Part shown: positions 33,737 through 43,255 of the stretch, one piece after another
Layout: each line of letters opens with the position of its first letter
Numbering within the stretch: position 1 is the stretch's first letter
Assembly: GCA_013177945.1 (NCBI GenBank)
Contig: JABLXW010000001.1
Span: forward strand, 277,514-341,513
Reading direction: 5' to 3'
Origin: Bacillota bacterium
GTDB taxonomy: Bacteria; Bacillota; DSM-12270; Thermacetogeniales; Thermacetogeniaceae
DNA: 64,000 nt
Made by a program: the position numbers and the translations under genes
Notes under the pieces: model-generated
The model's input: only the letters and a program-made list of their open reading frames with translations
Told to the model about the DNA's origin: nothing
Databases searched by the model: none

Positions 33737-35645
33737 GAGCTTGATCTCCTTTATCCTCCACAATAGGTGGAGATATTTTGATAACAGCCTGGTACTGAGG
33801 CGGGCAGGCCACCATACAACTGTTGCATTTCACGCATTTATCCAGGTAAATGGCCTTCAGCATATCCGGCCTGGTGTAGATAGCCTCGACGGGACAACTC
33901 CCAATACAAACATTGCAGAGTTTACTGCATTTTTCGGGCACAATATAATAAGTGATCAGCTCTTTGCACATCAAGGCGGGGCAGCGCCCTTCCTGAATAT
34001 GAGCCTCGTATTCGTCGCGGAAATAACGGATCGTAGTTAAGACAGGATTCGGAGCGGTCTTGCCCAGGCCGCATAACGAGCCGGCTTTAATATCTTCGGC
34101 CAACTCCCAGAGGAGGTCGATATCCTCAGGTCTTCCCCGACCTCGTGTAATCTCCGTGAGGATATCCAGCATCTGCTTCGTTCCCAGACGACAAAATGTA
34201 CACTTGCCGCAGGACTCTTTTTGGGTAAAATCCAGGAAAAACCGGGCTATCTCAACCATGCAGTCATCTTCATCTAAAACAACCAGCCCCCCCGAACCCA
34301 TCATTGCTCCTGCCTGCTGCAAAGAATCGAAATCAATCGGAATATCCAGAGCACTTTCCGGCAAACAACCGCCCGAAGGACCGCCAATCTGAACCGCTTT
34401 GAACCTTTTATCATTTTTGATTCCGTTTCCTACATCGTAGAGCAGCTGCCTTAACGTGGTACCCATCGGCACTTCTGCCAAACCGGTATTGTTGACCTTT
34501 CCGGCTAGGGCGAAAACCGCTGTCCCAGGGCTATTCTCGGTGCCGATGCTCCTGAACCATTCCGCACCTTTCCGAATAATATGCGGTACATAGGAGAGGG
34601 TCTTCACGTTATTAATCACCGTAGGCTTTCCCCGCAAGCCGGAAGTTGCCGGGAAGGGAGGGCGGTGATTGGGAATGCCGGGGCTTCCTTCAATCGAAGC
34701 AATCAGTGCAGTTTCTTCCCCGCAGACAAAAGCACCTGAACCCTGAAAAATTTTTATATCGAAACTGAAATCACTTCCCAGAATCGACTCTCCCAGCAGT
34801 CCTCTTTCCCGCGCCTGCTCGAGCGCGGTTTTCACGCGCGTCACCGCCAGGGGATATTCCGCCCGGACGTAAATGTAGCCCTGCGAGGCTCCTACAGCAT
34901 ATGCGGCAATGATCAGCCCCTCTAAAACCTGATGGGGATTAGACTCCAGAAGAGCGCGATCCATAAAGGCGCCGGGATCCCCTTCATCAGCATTGCAGAT
35001 CACATATTTAGGGGTGCCGGAGGTGTTTCTGCATGTTTCCCACTTAATTCCTGTCGGGAAGCCCGCTCCCCCCCGTCCTCGTAATTTGGAGCTTTTAATC
35101 TCGGCGACGACGGCAGCAGGATCCATGGTTAAGACCTTTGCCAGAGCCTCATAACCTTCGTGAGCAAGATAATGGTCAATGTCTTCCGGATCAATCAGGC
35201 CGCAGTTTGCCAAAATGATTTTGTTTTCGTAGATCCCGCGCGGGTAATCAGAAAAGGTCGGGAAAAAGTCATTTGGTTCAAGGGCCGCAATCGCAAATTC
35301 AAAACAGGGATCGTCATTGATGAGAAAATCCACAACCAAACGGCCCGCCGTTCCCTCATCAACCGGGCCGTAGCAAAGCGGGGGAAAGCCCGGCTTGTAA
35401 ATTATAACCATCGGTTCTGCGTAGCAGTGCCCCATGCAACCTACTTCTCTAACCCCGGCATCAAGCTGGTTCCGGCTAATTTCCTCCCGAAAAGCAGCCA
35501 GAACATTAAGTGCGCCGGCAGCCCTCCCGCAGGTTGCCGTCCCCACCAGCACCAGCGGCTTTTCCTTCAAGGCTTCAAATTTTTTCCGGGCTTCCCTTTT
35601 TAACTGTTGGTAGGTCTCAACTATTGCAGGTCCGGCAGTCTTCAT
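33708..35645 (-). CDS. NuoF/HydB-like NADH-oxidising flavoprotein
   Basis: A 645-residue diaphorase subunit: an N-terminal thioredoxin-like [2Fe-2S] domain (TCGRAAGALN...GCMGHC), the NADH/FMN domain (GRGGAGFPTGIKW; NADEGDPGAFMDR), the [4Fe-4S] motif ESCGKCTFCRLGT, and a C-terminal two-cluster ferredoxin domain (CSKLCNVCIGSCP; CVKCNSCMVACP). This is the layout of HydB in electron-bifurcating hydrogenases. Its ATG overlaps the NuoE-like stop (ATGA). A catalytic partner is not encoded here. Confidence 0.93.
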   Translation of the reverse strand: MKTAGPAIVETYQQLKREARKKFEALKEKPLVLVGTATCGRAAGALNVLAAFREEISRNQLDAGVREVGCMGHCYAEPMVIIYKPGFPPLCYGPVDEGTAGRLVVDFLINDDPCFEFAIAALEPNDFFPTFSDYPRGIYENKIILANCGLIDPEDIDHYLAHEGYEALAKVLTMDPAAVVAEIKSSKLRGRGGAGFPTGIKWETCRNTSGTPKYVICNADEGDPGAFMDRALLESNPHQVLEGLIIAAYAVGASQGYIYVRAEYPLAVTRVKTALEQARERGLLGESILGSDFSFDIKIFQGSGAFVCGEETALIASIEGSPGIPNHRPPFPATSGLRGKPTVINNVKTLSYVPHIIRKGAEWFRSIGTENSPGTAVFALAGKVNNTGLAEVPMGTTLRQLLYDVGNGIKNDKRFKAVQIGGPSGGCLPESALDIPIDFDSLQQAGAMMGSGGLVVLDEDDCMVEIARFFLDFTQKESCGKCTFCRLGTKQMLDILTEITRGRGRPEDIDLLWELAEDIKAGSLCGLGKTAPNPVLTTIRYFRDEYEAHIQEGRCPALMCKELITYYIVPEKCSKLCNVCIGSCPVEAIYTRPDMLKAIYLDKCVKCNSCMVACPPQYQAVIKISPPIVEDKGDQAHEQTSGNNR

Positions 35646-36178
35646 TGCCCACTACCTTCTTCCTCCTGGCCTTTTTCTTCCCCGCTCTTCTGCTTCTCTA
35701 TTTCAAAAGTCAGCAAGATCCCATCTACTCTGATCGGCGAAACTTTACTTTCAACCTTTTCATCAACTACAACAACGGGAGCGAGGGCACAGCATCCTAC
35801 ACAAGCAACTCGCTCTAAACTGAATTCCCGGTCTGGAGTTGTTTCACCCTCTTTGATGTTCAGGCGCCGTTCAAAAGAGTCAAGGATAATATGCCCCCCC
35901 ATCATGTGGCAGGCTGTACCCATGCATACTTTGATCTGATGTTTTCCGGGCGGGTTTAAACGGAACTGGTTGTAAAAGGTTCCGACCCCGTAAACGTCGA
36001 TTTCCGGAATTTTCATGTTCTCCGCGATCTGCTGCATCGCCTCTTTGGGAAGATAACCCAATCTGTTCTGAACCTCCTGGAGAATTGGAATCAAATTCTC
36101 GCGCTCCACCCCGTACCTCTGAAGAACCGCTTCCACCTCGTTCCGGATCATCTCCAATTCTCCCGGTTGAAGTTCCAT
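35642..36178 (-). CDS. NuoE/HydC-like [2Fe-2S] subunit
   Basis: A 178-residue thioredoxin-fold subunit of NADH dehydrogenase or hydrogenase complexes. The [2Fe-2S] ligands are in VCMGTACHMMGG and ACVGCCALAPV; the N-terminal helical part (LQEVQNRLGYLPKEAMQQIA) is standard. ATG 36178 follows GGGAGG. It is the first gene of the E-F-G trio on the minus strand. Confidence 0.93.
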   Translation of the reverse strand: MELQPGELEMIRNEVEAVLQRYGVERENLIPILQEVQNRLGYLPKEAMQQIAENMKIPEIDVYGVGTFYNQFRLNPPGKHQIKVCMGTACHMMGGHIILDSFERRLNIKEGETTPDREFSLERVACVGCCALAPVVVVDEKVESKVSPIRVDGILLTFEIEKQKSGEEKGQEEEGSGQ

Positions 36179-36286
36179 CGCGAAGCCCCCTCCCAAAAGC
36201 TTTACATAAAAAATAACAGCATTTTTACACAAAGAGACCAATTATATGTTCGCCATATATTTGTTTTTTCCTTCTGAAAATCATGT

Positions 36287-37138
36287 TCAAGCTTGAGATT
36301 TCAAAAACTCCTGATAGGCTTCAATGTTCTCTTTCTTTTTTGCCAGCAAATCCAGAGTTTTTTCTACGTACTCCCTCCGGAGGCGGTCCGCATTTAACAA
36401 AAGCAAAGCCCGCGCCCAGTCCAGAGTGGAAGCCGCCTGGGGGCCCGGGTGGGAGCCCGGCTGGAGCAACCGGTTGACGCCAAGAGAGATTTCCTCCTCC
36501 AACTCTTCCAGGATTTCAGAAGCGTGAACCCTGATTATTGAAGCCTCCTGTTCAATGGTGGGGAAGTCAATGTATAAAAAGATGCAGCGCCTCCGGAGGG
36601 CCTCGGAAATCTCCCGCTCCCCGTTGTTTGTAATCACCACGATGGGCTTCCGGTTTGCCGTTATAGTGCCTATTTCGGGAATTGATATCTGAAAATCTGA
36701 GAGAACCTCCAGCAGGAATGCCTCAAAGTCAGGATCCGCCCGATCAATTTCATCGATTAAGAGGACAACCGGCTCCTCCGAAGTAATCGCCTGCAAAAGG
36801 GGGCGCTGGAGAATATTGGGAAGGGAAAAAAGGTCTTCCTCACGAATCGTTTCGTGCCTGGCGGCAAGGTGAATTTTCACCAGCTGCCGCTGGAAATTCC
36901 AATCATAAAGGGCCTTGCTTTCATCCAGACCTTCGTGACACTGAAGCCTGATCAATTTCGCACCTAATATGCTGCTCAAAACCTTCGCCAGTTCGGTTTT
37001 TCCGACCCCGGCGGGACCGCAGACCAGCAGCGGCTTCTCCAGTCTCAAGGCAAGGTAAACAGTGTTTAAGGCATCCTCATTGATAATATATCCCGCGCGG
37101 GTAAATCTCTCCCGCAGTTCTTCCAGTGTCAGCTCCAT
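36287..37138 (-). CDS. MoxR-like AAA+ ATPase
   Basis: A 283-residue AAA+ ATPase. Walker A is GPAGVGKTE (41-49), Walker B is VVLLIDEIDRADPDFEAFLL, sensor 1 is VVITNNGER and the arginine finger lies in EALRRRC. MoxR proteins act as chaperones for metalloenzyme or cofactor assembly, usually with a VWA-domain partner; none is adjacent here. It follows rtcB by 16 bases. Confidence 0.88.
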   Translation of the reverse strand: MELTLEELRERFTRAGYIINEDALNTVYLALRLEKPLLVCGPAGVGKTELAKVLSSILGAKLIRLQCHEGLDESKALYDWNFQRQLVKIHLAARHETIREEDLFSLPNILQRPLLQAITSEEPVVLLIDEIDRADPDFEAFLLEVLSDFQISIPEIGTITANRKPIVVITNNGEREISEALRRRCIFLYIDFPTIEQEASIIRVHASEILEELEEEISLGVNRLLQPGSHPGPQAASTLDWARALLLLNADRLRREYVEKTLDLLAKKKENIEAYQEFLKSQA

Positions 37139-37154
37139 TTCTCCCTCCGTGCCT

Positions 37155-38579
37155 CTAATCTTTTCCTTTAATTACCGCCAGAGGGCGCAACCTTGCCACT
37201 TTCCGAACGAAATTGATTTCGGCAAGAGTTTCCACCACATCGTCAATATTCTTGTATGCAGCAGGCGCCTCATCAAGCAGCAAATGGTAGGCCCGCTCAT
37301 CGAAAACCACCCCCTGCATGCTCGCCTTAAACTCTTCCCTGGAAATCCCTTTTTCCGCGGCGGTCCGCGAAAGGAGGCGCCCTGCCCCATGATTGACAGA
37401 GTAAAAGGGTTCTTCAGCCTCGGGCGTACCGACAAGGACATAGGATGCGGTGCCCATGCTCCCGGGCACCAGAACGGGGTGGCCTGTTTCTTGATAAACC
37501 CTGGGATTGGCAAAATGACCCGGAGGAAGCGCCCTGGTTGCTCCCTTCCGGTGGATCAACAATTTTCCCTCCCTGTGCTCTTCAAACTTTGCAATATTAT
37601 GCGCAACATCGTAGATGATTTTTATTTCGAGTTCCTGTGCCGTCCTCCCGAAAATATCCTGAAAAGCCCGGCGAATATCGTGAGTGATAAGCTGTCTGTT
37701 GCAAAACGCAAAATTTACGGCGCAGGCCATTGCCGCATAGTAGGCTTTCCCCTCGGGAGAATTAATCGGAGCGCACGCAAGCCCCCGCTCCGGAACCTCA
37801 ATCCCATAGTCCTTTGCAGCCCGGTATAAAATTTTTGTGTAATCCGTGCATATCTGATGGCCAAACCCTCTGCTCCCTGTATGAATCATCGCGAGAATCT
37901 GGCCCTCCTTAAGTCCAAAAAGAGAGGCAATTCGCTGTTCATAAATCACATCAACCACCTGGATTTCGATAAAGTGGTTTCCCCCTCCCAGCGTCCCCAG
38001 CTGCTCTGAACCTCTTTTCAGGGCCTCACTGCTAACTGCACCGATTTCAGCCCCCGGAAGGCACCCGTTTTCTTCGATGTACTGGTCATCTTGCGGCCAG
38101 CCGTAGCCGTTTTTGATCAGGAACGGGACCCCGCGTTGCAGGACCTTCTCGAAAAAATCTTTCCCGAAACTTCCCCTCCGCGACTTTTTTCCAACACCTG
38201 TTGGAACATAAGCCTCGATCTTTCGAATCAATGCGTACAGAATGTCCCGGCAAATCTGCTCGCTCGATAAATTGGTTCGGAGCAAGCGGACACCGCAATT
38301 GATATCCATTCCAACTGCCCCTGCCGAAATCACGCCTTCAGGAAACGCGGTTGCCATCACGCCTCCGATCGGAAGCCCAAACCCCTGATGGATATCAGGC
38401 ATTCCAAACACGCTTCTTACAACACCGGGCAAAGATGCAGCCTGGGCAAGCTGTTTTAAAGAATCATCCTTAAAAAGATGCTCGTACAGGTTTTGGTTAA
38501 CATAAACTATTCCCTCCACCCGCATCCTGCCCTGTCTGGGCAACTTATACCGGTTTTTTCCGAGCGGAACTAACTCCAT
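37155..38579 (-). CDS. rtcB: RNA-splicing ligase RtcB
   Basis: Joins RNA 3'-phosphate (or 2',3'-cyclic phosphate) to 5'-OH ends with GTP and Mn2+. Of 474 residues, the metal ligands lie in GMDINCGVRL, LGTLGGGNHFIE and IHTGSRGFGHQ, and the guanylylated His lies in VNHGAGR. Archease is not present nearby. ATG 38579 shares one base with the stop of the upstream gene. Confidence 0.95.
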   Translation of the reverse strand: MELVPLGKNRYKLPRQGRMRVEGIVYVNQNLYEHLFKDDSLKQLAQAASLPGVVRSVFGMPDIHQGFGLPIGGVMATAFPEGVISAGAVGMDINCGVRLLRTNLSSEQICRDILYALIRKIEAYVPTGVGKKSRRGSFGKDFFEKVLQRGVPFLIKNGYGWPQDDQYIEENGCLPGAEIGAVSSEALKRGSEQLGTLGGGNHFIEIQVVDVIYEQRIASLFGLKEGQILAMIHTGSRGFGHQICTDYTKILYRAAKDYGIEVPERGLACAPINSPEGKAYYAAMACAVNFAFCNRQLITHDIRRAFQDIFGRTAQELEIKIIYDVAHNIAKFEEHREGKLLIHRKGATRALPPGHFANPRVYQETGHPVLVPGSMGTASYVLVGTPEAEEPFYSVNHGAGRLLSRTAAEKGISREEFKASMQGVVFDERAYHLLLDEAPAAYKNIDDVVETLAEINFVRKVARLRPLAVIKGKD

Positions 38580-38842
38580 CACTCTCTTCCTTTCCTTCTT
38601 TTCTCGAAACCCCTGGCGAAGAAAGACAGCAGCCAGTAACTGAACCCGCTGATCAGAAGAAAAAGGAGAAAAGAATAGTAAAAAGCAACTCTCAGGACAG
38701 AATCCACTAAAGTGAGGGCAATACCCAGCGAAAAAGGCAAAATCAAAGAACGCTTTTGAAAAAGACGCCCCTGTTTAATTTGAGAAAAATTCAAAATAAA
38801 ATAAAAGAGCAATGTAAAAATTAAAACCTTTAAGAAGAACAC
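38579..38842 (-). CDS. Small membrane protein (87 aa)
   Basis: Two to three hydrophobic segments: FFLKVLIFTLLFYFILNF at the start, a middle one at about 33-48, and YYSFLLFLLISGFSYWLL near the end, followed by a very basic tail (RGFEKRRKGRE). No family is recognised. Overlaps with surE (13 bases upstream) and rtcB (one base downstream) indicate translational coupling. Confidence 0.65.
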   Translation of the reverse strand: MFFLKVLIFTLLFYFILNFSQIKQGRLFQKRSLILPFSLGIALTLVDSVLRVAFYYSFLLFLLISGFSYWLLSFFARGFEKRRKGRE

Positions 38843-39609
38843 GGCTGCTCACCCGTAAACTCTAAAAACAACTCCTGCAACAACTTGAGAGCCCGGTAAT
38901 TGGTTAAATCAATATGAATTGGCGTAATGGAAATCATCTTTTGCTTAACTGCCGCAACATCGGAATTCGGATCTTCATCCAGGTCTACCACATCTCCGCC
39001 CAACCAGTAATAAGCCCGGCCCCGGGGATCAGTTCTAACCTCAAAGGAATTAAGGTATTTCCTTGCCCCCAATTTCGTTATTTTAACGCCGCGAATTTTA
39101 TCTGCAGGCAGGGAAGGAACGTTGATGTTGAGGAGGGTGTCGGTGCAAATTTCGGTCTTTAAAACCATGGGAACCAGCCTCTTGATAAAAGAAGCAGCAT
39201 CCTCGTAATTGGGGTTCACGTAGTCGGTAACCGAAACCGCAAGCGCTGGAATTCCTAAAATAATCCCCTCCAGGGCGCCCGATACAGTTCCAGAATATAA
39301 AACATCGATTCCCAGATTCGGCCCCCGGTTGATTCCGGCAATAACCAGATCGGGTTTGTCTTTTAAGAGGCAATTTACACCAAGCTTAACGCAGTCTGCG
39401 GGGGTGCCGTTAACCGCCCAGGCAGAACCATCAAAAAGGTTAACCCGCTCGGCCCGGAGAGGTTGATCAACGGTAATCCCGTGGCCCGATGCGCTCCTTT
39501 CGCGGTCGGGGGCGATCACGGCAACCTCGGCAATCTCCTTCAGGGCAGCCCAGAGTACGGCCAACCCTTCGGCGTAGATGCTGTCGTCATTCGTTAATAA
39601 AATCCTCAT
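38830..39609 (-). CDS. surE: 5'/3'-nucleotidase SurE
   Basis: Dephosphorylates nucleoside monophosphates and short polyphosphates. MRILLTNDDSIYAEG has the metal-binding Asp pair at the N-terminus (usually NDDG; here NDDS), followed by PDRERSASGH and NGTPADCVKLG. Length 259 fits. It heads the surE-membrane protein-rtcB-moxR transcript. Confidence 0.93.
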   Translation of the reverse strand: MRILLTNDDSIYAEGLAVLWAALKEIAEVAVIAPDRERSASGHGITVDQPLRAERVNLFDGSAWAVNGTPADCVKLGVNCLLKDKPDLVIAGINRGPNLGIDVLYSGTVSGALEGIILGIPALAVSVTDYVNPNYEDAASFIKRLVPMVLKTEICTDTLLNINVPSLPADKIRGVKITKLGARKYLNSFEVRTDPRGRAYYWLGGDVVDLDEDPNSDVAAVKQKMISITPIHIDLTNYRALKLLQELFLEFTGEQPCSS

Positions 39610-39679
39610 CTACGACCTCCAAAATCCTCAAAATATCTTTTTAAAATTAGTTTAACGCTCGAAGTTAATTCGTGCAATA

Positions 39680-39711
39680 AAACAAAAAACTAAAAAGCGC
39701 CCTCCGGGCGC
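39680..39711 (-). terminator. Terminator of folE
   Basis: GCGCCC/GGGCGC with a TCC loop (39697-39711). The minus-strand tail is TTTTTAGTTTTTTG; the plus-strand side is also T-rich. Confidence 0.8.
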
Positions 39712-39735
39712 CCTTCCTTTTTTATATTAAACTCC

Positions 39736-40329
39736 TTACTCCAACTTACCCTTAATTAAAGAAAAGGCTTCGGCTCGCGTTGCTTCGTTGGATTTGAAAA
39801 TGCCCCGCACTGCCGATGTCAGCGTCTTTGAACCGGCTTTTTTTATTCCCCGCATTGTCATACACATGTGTTCTGCTTCCACGACCACCATTACCCCCAG
39901 GGGGTTCAATGCCTCCATGATTGTATCCGCAATCTGAGATGTCATTCTTTCCTGAAGCTGGGGTCTTTTGGCAAAACCCTCCACCACCCGTGCCAGTTTA
40001 CTCAAGCCGGTGATTCTTCCCTGGCGTGGGACATAGGCAACATGAGCCTTTCCATAAAAAGGAAGAAAATGGTGTTCGCAAATTGAATACAACGGAATAT
40101 CTTTAACCAAAACCATTTCGTCGTGATTTTCAGAAAAAAAGACATTTAACTCTTCTTTTGGATCGTACTGCAGCCCGCAAAAAATTTCCTCGTACATCCG
40201 GGCAACCCTTTCCGGGGTTCCCCGTAACCCTTCCCGATCAGGGTCCTCACCAATTCCTTCTAAAAGGAGACGCACCCCCTGAATAATCTTTTCGCGATCC
40301 ATCTTCCTTTTATTATCGTTGCATATCAT
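39736..40329 (-). CDS. folE: GTP cyclohydrolase I
   Basis: Makes 7,8-dihydroneopterin triphosphate from GTP, the first step of folate synthesis. [17 protein letters not shown] has the zinc-binding Cys-His pair, and MCMTMRGI the third ligand. ATG at 40329 gives 197 residues; the ATG nine codons in (40302), with AAAGGA only two bases away, is the alternative and matches the common family N-terminus. Confidence 0.95.
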   Translation of the reverse strand: MICNDNKRKMDREKIIQGVRLLLEGIGEDPDREGLRGTPERVARMYEEIFCGLQYDPKEELNVFFSENHDEMVLVKDIPLYSICEHHFLPFYGKAHVAYVPRQGRITGLSKLARVVEGFAKRPQLQERMTSQIADTIMEALNPLGVMVVVEAEHMCMTMRGIKKAGSKTLTSAVRGIFKSNEATRAEAFSLIKGKLE

Positions 40330-40460
40330 TATAAATAAATCCCCCCGTAAGTTTCCCCTTGTCCCACGGACTCCTTTTTGAGTTTAGCACTTTTCCAAAA
40401 AAAAATAAAGATATTGTAAAAAAGTATCCGAAAAAAGAGAGCTTATCGGGGAGATATTCT

Positions 40461-41501
40461 TTATTTAATCAACCCAAGAGCCCTGTTGTAGCAAATTAAA
40501 GCCTTTTCACTTTTTCCCTGAGCTAAATAAATGGCGCCCAATTCACCCCAGGCAGCGGTGTGGTTCGGTTCCCGCGCGACCACCTCCTCCAGGCAATGCA
40601 AAGCCTCCTCCCAGCATTTCATCCTGGCGAGACAAACCCCCTTGTTATACAAGTACGTCAGGTTATCGGAAACATAACTTAAAGCCTTTTCGTAACACTT
40701 CAAAGCAAGATCATAACGACCCTGCTCCTCCAGGCATACTGCAACATTATTCAGCAAAAGAGGATCTTCAGAATCCATCTGGAGCGCGCGATCGAAATAA
40801 TACAGGGCTTCCCTGTAGGCGCCGATTCCCACCAGTGCGGCAGCTACATTACATAAAAGATCGACCGATTCATATTCACCGCACTCCAGGGCAATTTTAT
40901 ACGCCTGATAGGCTTCCTGATAACGCCCCAACTTAGCAAGACAAAAACCTTTGTTGTTCCAAAGAGTAGGGGAGCATCCGCCATTTTGCAAGGCCTTTTC
41001 AAAATAGTTTAGTGCTTCCATATAGCGGCCTAAATGACAGAGGCAAATACCGGTATTTGTTAAAATTTCCGGATCACGGGGACGTAGCGTTAAAGCCTGA
41101 ATGAAACAGGAAAGGGCAATCTCGTAATAGCCCAGTTTGTACAAGCAATAACCCTTGCTATCCAACGCCACTGCGTCCTTTGGGGAAAGGCGCAACGCCC
41201 GGTCAAAGCAGTTGTTTGCCTCAAAAAACTGGCCCTGATGCATCAAGCTTTCCCCTTTGAGCCTCCAAAGTTCGGGGGTTTCCACTCCATTTTCCAGCGC
41301 CTTATCCAGCAAGAAGGTATTCTTTGGAGAGGCCTCAAGGGCAAGACTTTTTGCCCAGTATAAGTTTCCAGAACCGTTCTCCTCAAGGAATCCGCCTTCT
41401 TTAAATCTGCACGCCTGCAGGAAGTTCTTTAAAAAACCTTGAATTTTTTCCAAGAACAGGTTCAGCCTAGTTTTCAAATTCAAGGATTTCCCCTCCTTCA
41501 A
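40461..41501 (-). CDS. TPR-repeat protein
   Basis: A 346-residue protein made almost entirely of about eight 34-residue tetratricopeptide repeats (A..LGYYE.AL.CF..AL pattern) from residue ~75 to the end, after a helical, basic N-terminal ~60 residues. Such arrays bind partner proteins. No signal peptide or enzymatic domain is seen; role unknown. Confidence 0.85.
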   Translation of the reverse strand: MKEGKSLNLKTRLNLFLEKIQGFLKNFLQACRFKEGGFLEENGSGNLYWAKSLALEASPKNTFLLDKALENGVETPELWRLKGESLMHQGQFFEANNCFDRALRLSPKDAVALDSKGYCLYKLGYYEIALSCFIQALTLRPRDPEILTNTGICLCHLGRYMEALNYFEKALQNGGCSPTLWNNKGFCLAKLGRYQEAYQAYKIALECGEYESVDLLCNVAAALVGIGAYREALYYFDRALQMDSEDPLLLNNVAVCLEEQGRYDLALKCYEKALSYVSDNLTYLYNKGVCLARMKCWEEALHCLEEVVAREPNHTAAWGELGAIYLAQGKSEKALICYNRALGLIK

Positions 41502-41578
41502 TAATGTAGCCGTTCAAAGCCAATTATTATAATTCTTACTCAAGGATTAAATTCCTGCTAATTTTTTCCATCTTATTC

Positions 41579-41617
41579 CGCCCTACTTCGTCAGGGCGCC
41601 TGTTTTTTGTTTTTTCC
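41579..41617 (+). terminator. Plus-oriented terminator with no upstream plus gene
   Basis: CGCCCT (41579-41584) pairs with AGGGCG (41593-41598), followed by CCTG and two T-runs (TTTTTTGTTTTTT). The genes on both sides are on the minus strand. Confidence 0.7.
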
Positions 41618-41620
41618 TGT

Positions 41621-41660
41621 CTAAACAAATAAACCCCGTTTCGTCGGGGTTCTCGTTTTT
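41621..41660 (-). terminator. Terminator of fur, T-rich on both sides
   Basis: AACCCCG (41632-41638) pairs with CGGGGTT (41645-41651). On the minus strand TTTATTTGTTTAG follows; on the plus strand TCTCGTTTTTTAT follows, so it can stop transcription both ways. Confidence 0.7.
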
Positions 41661-41706
41661 TATATCCTGGCCGCTTTCCCTGTCAGGTTCTGACAGAGAT
41701 CTTTTT

Positions 41707-42147
41707 TCATTTCTCCTGCTGGCAGTCCTTGCAGTAGCCGAAAAACTTCAGCTGGTGATCGATTACCAAAAAGTTGGTTTTCTTGGCAACCCAGGCCTCA
41801 AGGGTTTCGAGCAGATCGTCGTTGAATTCCATCACTTTGCCGCAATTGACACAAATTAAATGATGGTGATGGTGCACCTCGGCATCGGAGAACTCGTACC
41901 TGGTGCACCCGTCTCCAAACTCAATCTTATGCAAAATATCCAAACTCGCAAGAATTTCCAGAGTCCGGTAAACAGTGGCGAGGCCGATTTCCGGGTGTTT
42001 CTCCCTGACAATCCCGTGAACTTCTTCAGCGCTTAAATGCTGTTGCTCATGATCGAGAAAGGCTTTTAAAATTATCTGGCGCTGAGGTGTAATCTTGTAA
42101 GCCTTCTGCTGGAGCTTGGCACAAAGAGAATTAAAGCTCGGCCGCAA
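41707..42147 (-). CDS. Fur-family metalloregulator
   Basis: A 146-residue winged-helix repressor. ITPQRQIILKAFL and GLATVYRTLEIL form the DNA-binding domain, HHHHH (92-96) is part of the regulatory metal site, and CVNC (C99, C102) and CKDC (C139, C142) hold structural zinc. Whether it senses iron, zinc, manganese or peroxide is not evident. The start is TTG after GGAGGG. Confidence 0.93.
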   Translation of the reverse strand: MRPSFNSLCAKLQQKAYKITPQRQIILKAFLDHEQQHLSAEEVHGIVREKHPEIGLATVYRTLEILASLDILHKIEFGDGCTRYEFSDAEVHHHHHLICVNCGKVMEFNDDLLETLEAWVAKKTNFLVIDHQLKFFGYCKDCQQEK

Positions 42148-42164
42148 TGCAATCCCTCCATAAA

Positions 42165-43094
42165 CTATCTTCTCCGGCGGTCCTTGACATAAATACTGCC
42201 CGGGAATGTTTTCGCGTACTTTTTCAGCTCTGCAGCAATTTCCCCTACAAGCCAGTGGTTGTCGATCGGACGGTATTCGTTAGAAACCACTGCAATTGAG
42301 AGGCTCAAAAGGGGAAAAACCTGCTCCCTTCCCCTCCGGTCGATGGTTACGACAAACCCGCGCTCCCGGTCTTCATTGCTGTAGAACTTTTGAATTCCCT
42401 GATCAAAACCCTGGATTAAAAGGTTGCAGATTTTATCCACCCGATCCGGTGTGGTTATGGCGACAAAATCATCCCCCCCAATATGACCCAGAAAATCGTC
42501 GGGGTTGCCTTCTTTTTGAAATACGAAGATGAGGAGTTCTGCAAGAAATTTAATGACCTCGTCGCCCTGCAGAAAACCATATGTGTCATTATATGCTTTA
42601 AAATTATCAATATCAAGGTAAAGGACAGCAAATTTTCTGTTTGCCGCAATCCTGGCCTTTATTTCTTTTTCTACCATAGGGTTTCCGCTCAAACCGGTCA
42701 GCGGATTGGCGCTTCTCTCATGCTGAATGCGCCGGAGATGGGCGCGAAACCGCGCAATCAGTTCCAGCGGCTCAAACGGTTTACAGAGATAGTCGTCGGC
42801 ACCGGCTTCAAGGCCCGCAATCTTGTCTGCTATATCGGTGCGGGAAGTAAGCATGATAATGGGAAGGTGGGAGGTGAAAAGATTGCTGCGAAATTGGCGG
42901 CAGAGTTCGCAACCGTCCATTTTGGGCATCACCCGGTCCACAAGAATAATGTCGGGACGGAAGTTTTGAGCCACTGCCAAGGCCTGAGTGGGATCGTGGA
43001 GAACGGTGGTCTCAAAACCGGCCGTTTCTAAAGTGTCTTTAATTATTTGGGTTACCAGGGGATCATCATCGATAACCAAAACCTTGGGTTTCAA
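42165..43094 (-). CDS. Receiver-GGDEF response regulator
   Basis: A 309-residue protein: a CheY-like receiver (acidic pocket D9-D11, phospho-Asp D53, Lys in LCKPFEP) and a C-terminal diguanylate-cyclase domain from about residue 130. The active-site loop reads GGDDF instead of GGDEF/GGEEF, and the residue at the I-site Arg position is not Arg. It may make cyclic-di-GMP without feedback inhibition, or only bind nucleotide. No kinase gene is adjacent. Confidence 0.88.
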   Translation of the reverse strand: MKPKVLVIDDDPLVTQIIKDTLETAGFETTVLHDPTQALAVAQNFRPDIILVDRVMPKMDGCELCRQFRSNLFTSHLPIIMLTSRTDIADKIAGLEAGADDYLCKPFEPLELIARFRAHLRRIQHERSANPLTGLSGNPMVEKEIKARIAANRKFAVLYLDIDNFKAYNDTYGFLQGDEVIKFLAELLIFVFQKEGNPDDFLGHIGGDDFVAITTPDRVDKICNLLIQGFDQGIQKFYSNEDRERGFVVTIDRRGREQVFPLLSLSIAVVSNEYRPIDNHWLVGEIAAELKKYAKTFPGSIYVKDRRRR

Positions 43095-43255
43095 AATTCT
43101 TCACCAATTGGCTTTAGTCGTTAAGAATATAATTCAATTTATCTTCTTGTTTTCCTTTTCTTGTATAAGACGAAGATTCTTACTTATTGTCATATTCCGC
43201 TCCCACTCTTAATATGCTTAGAAATGTAAAAATTTCCGAAGGAGAGGGGATAAAA

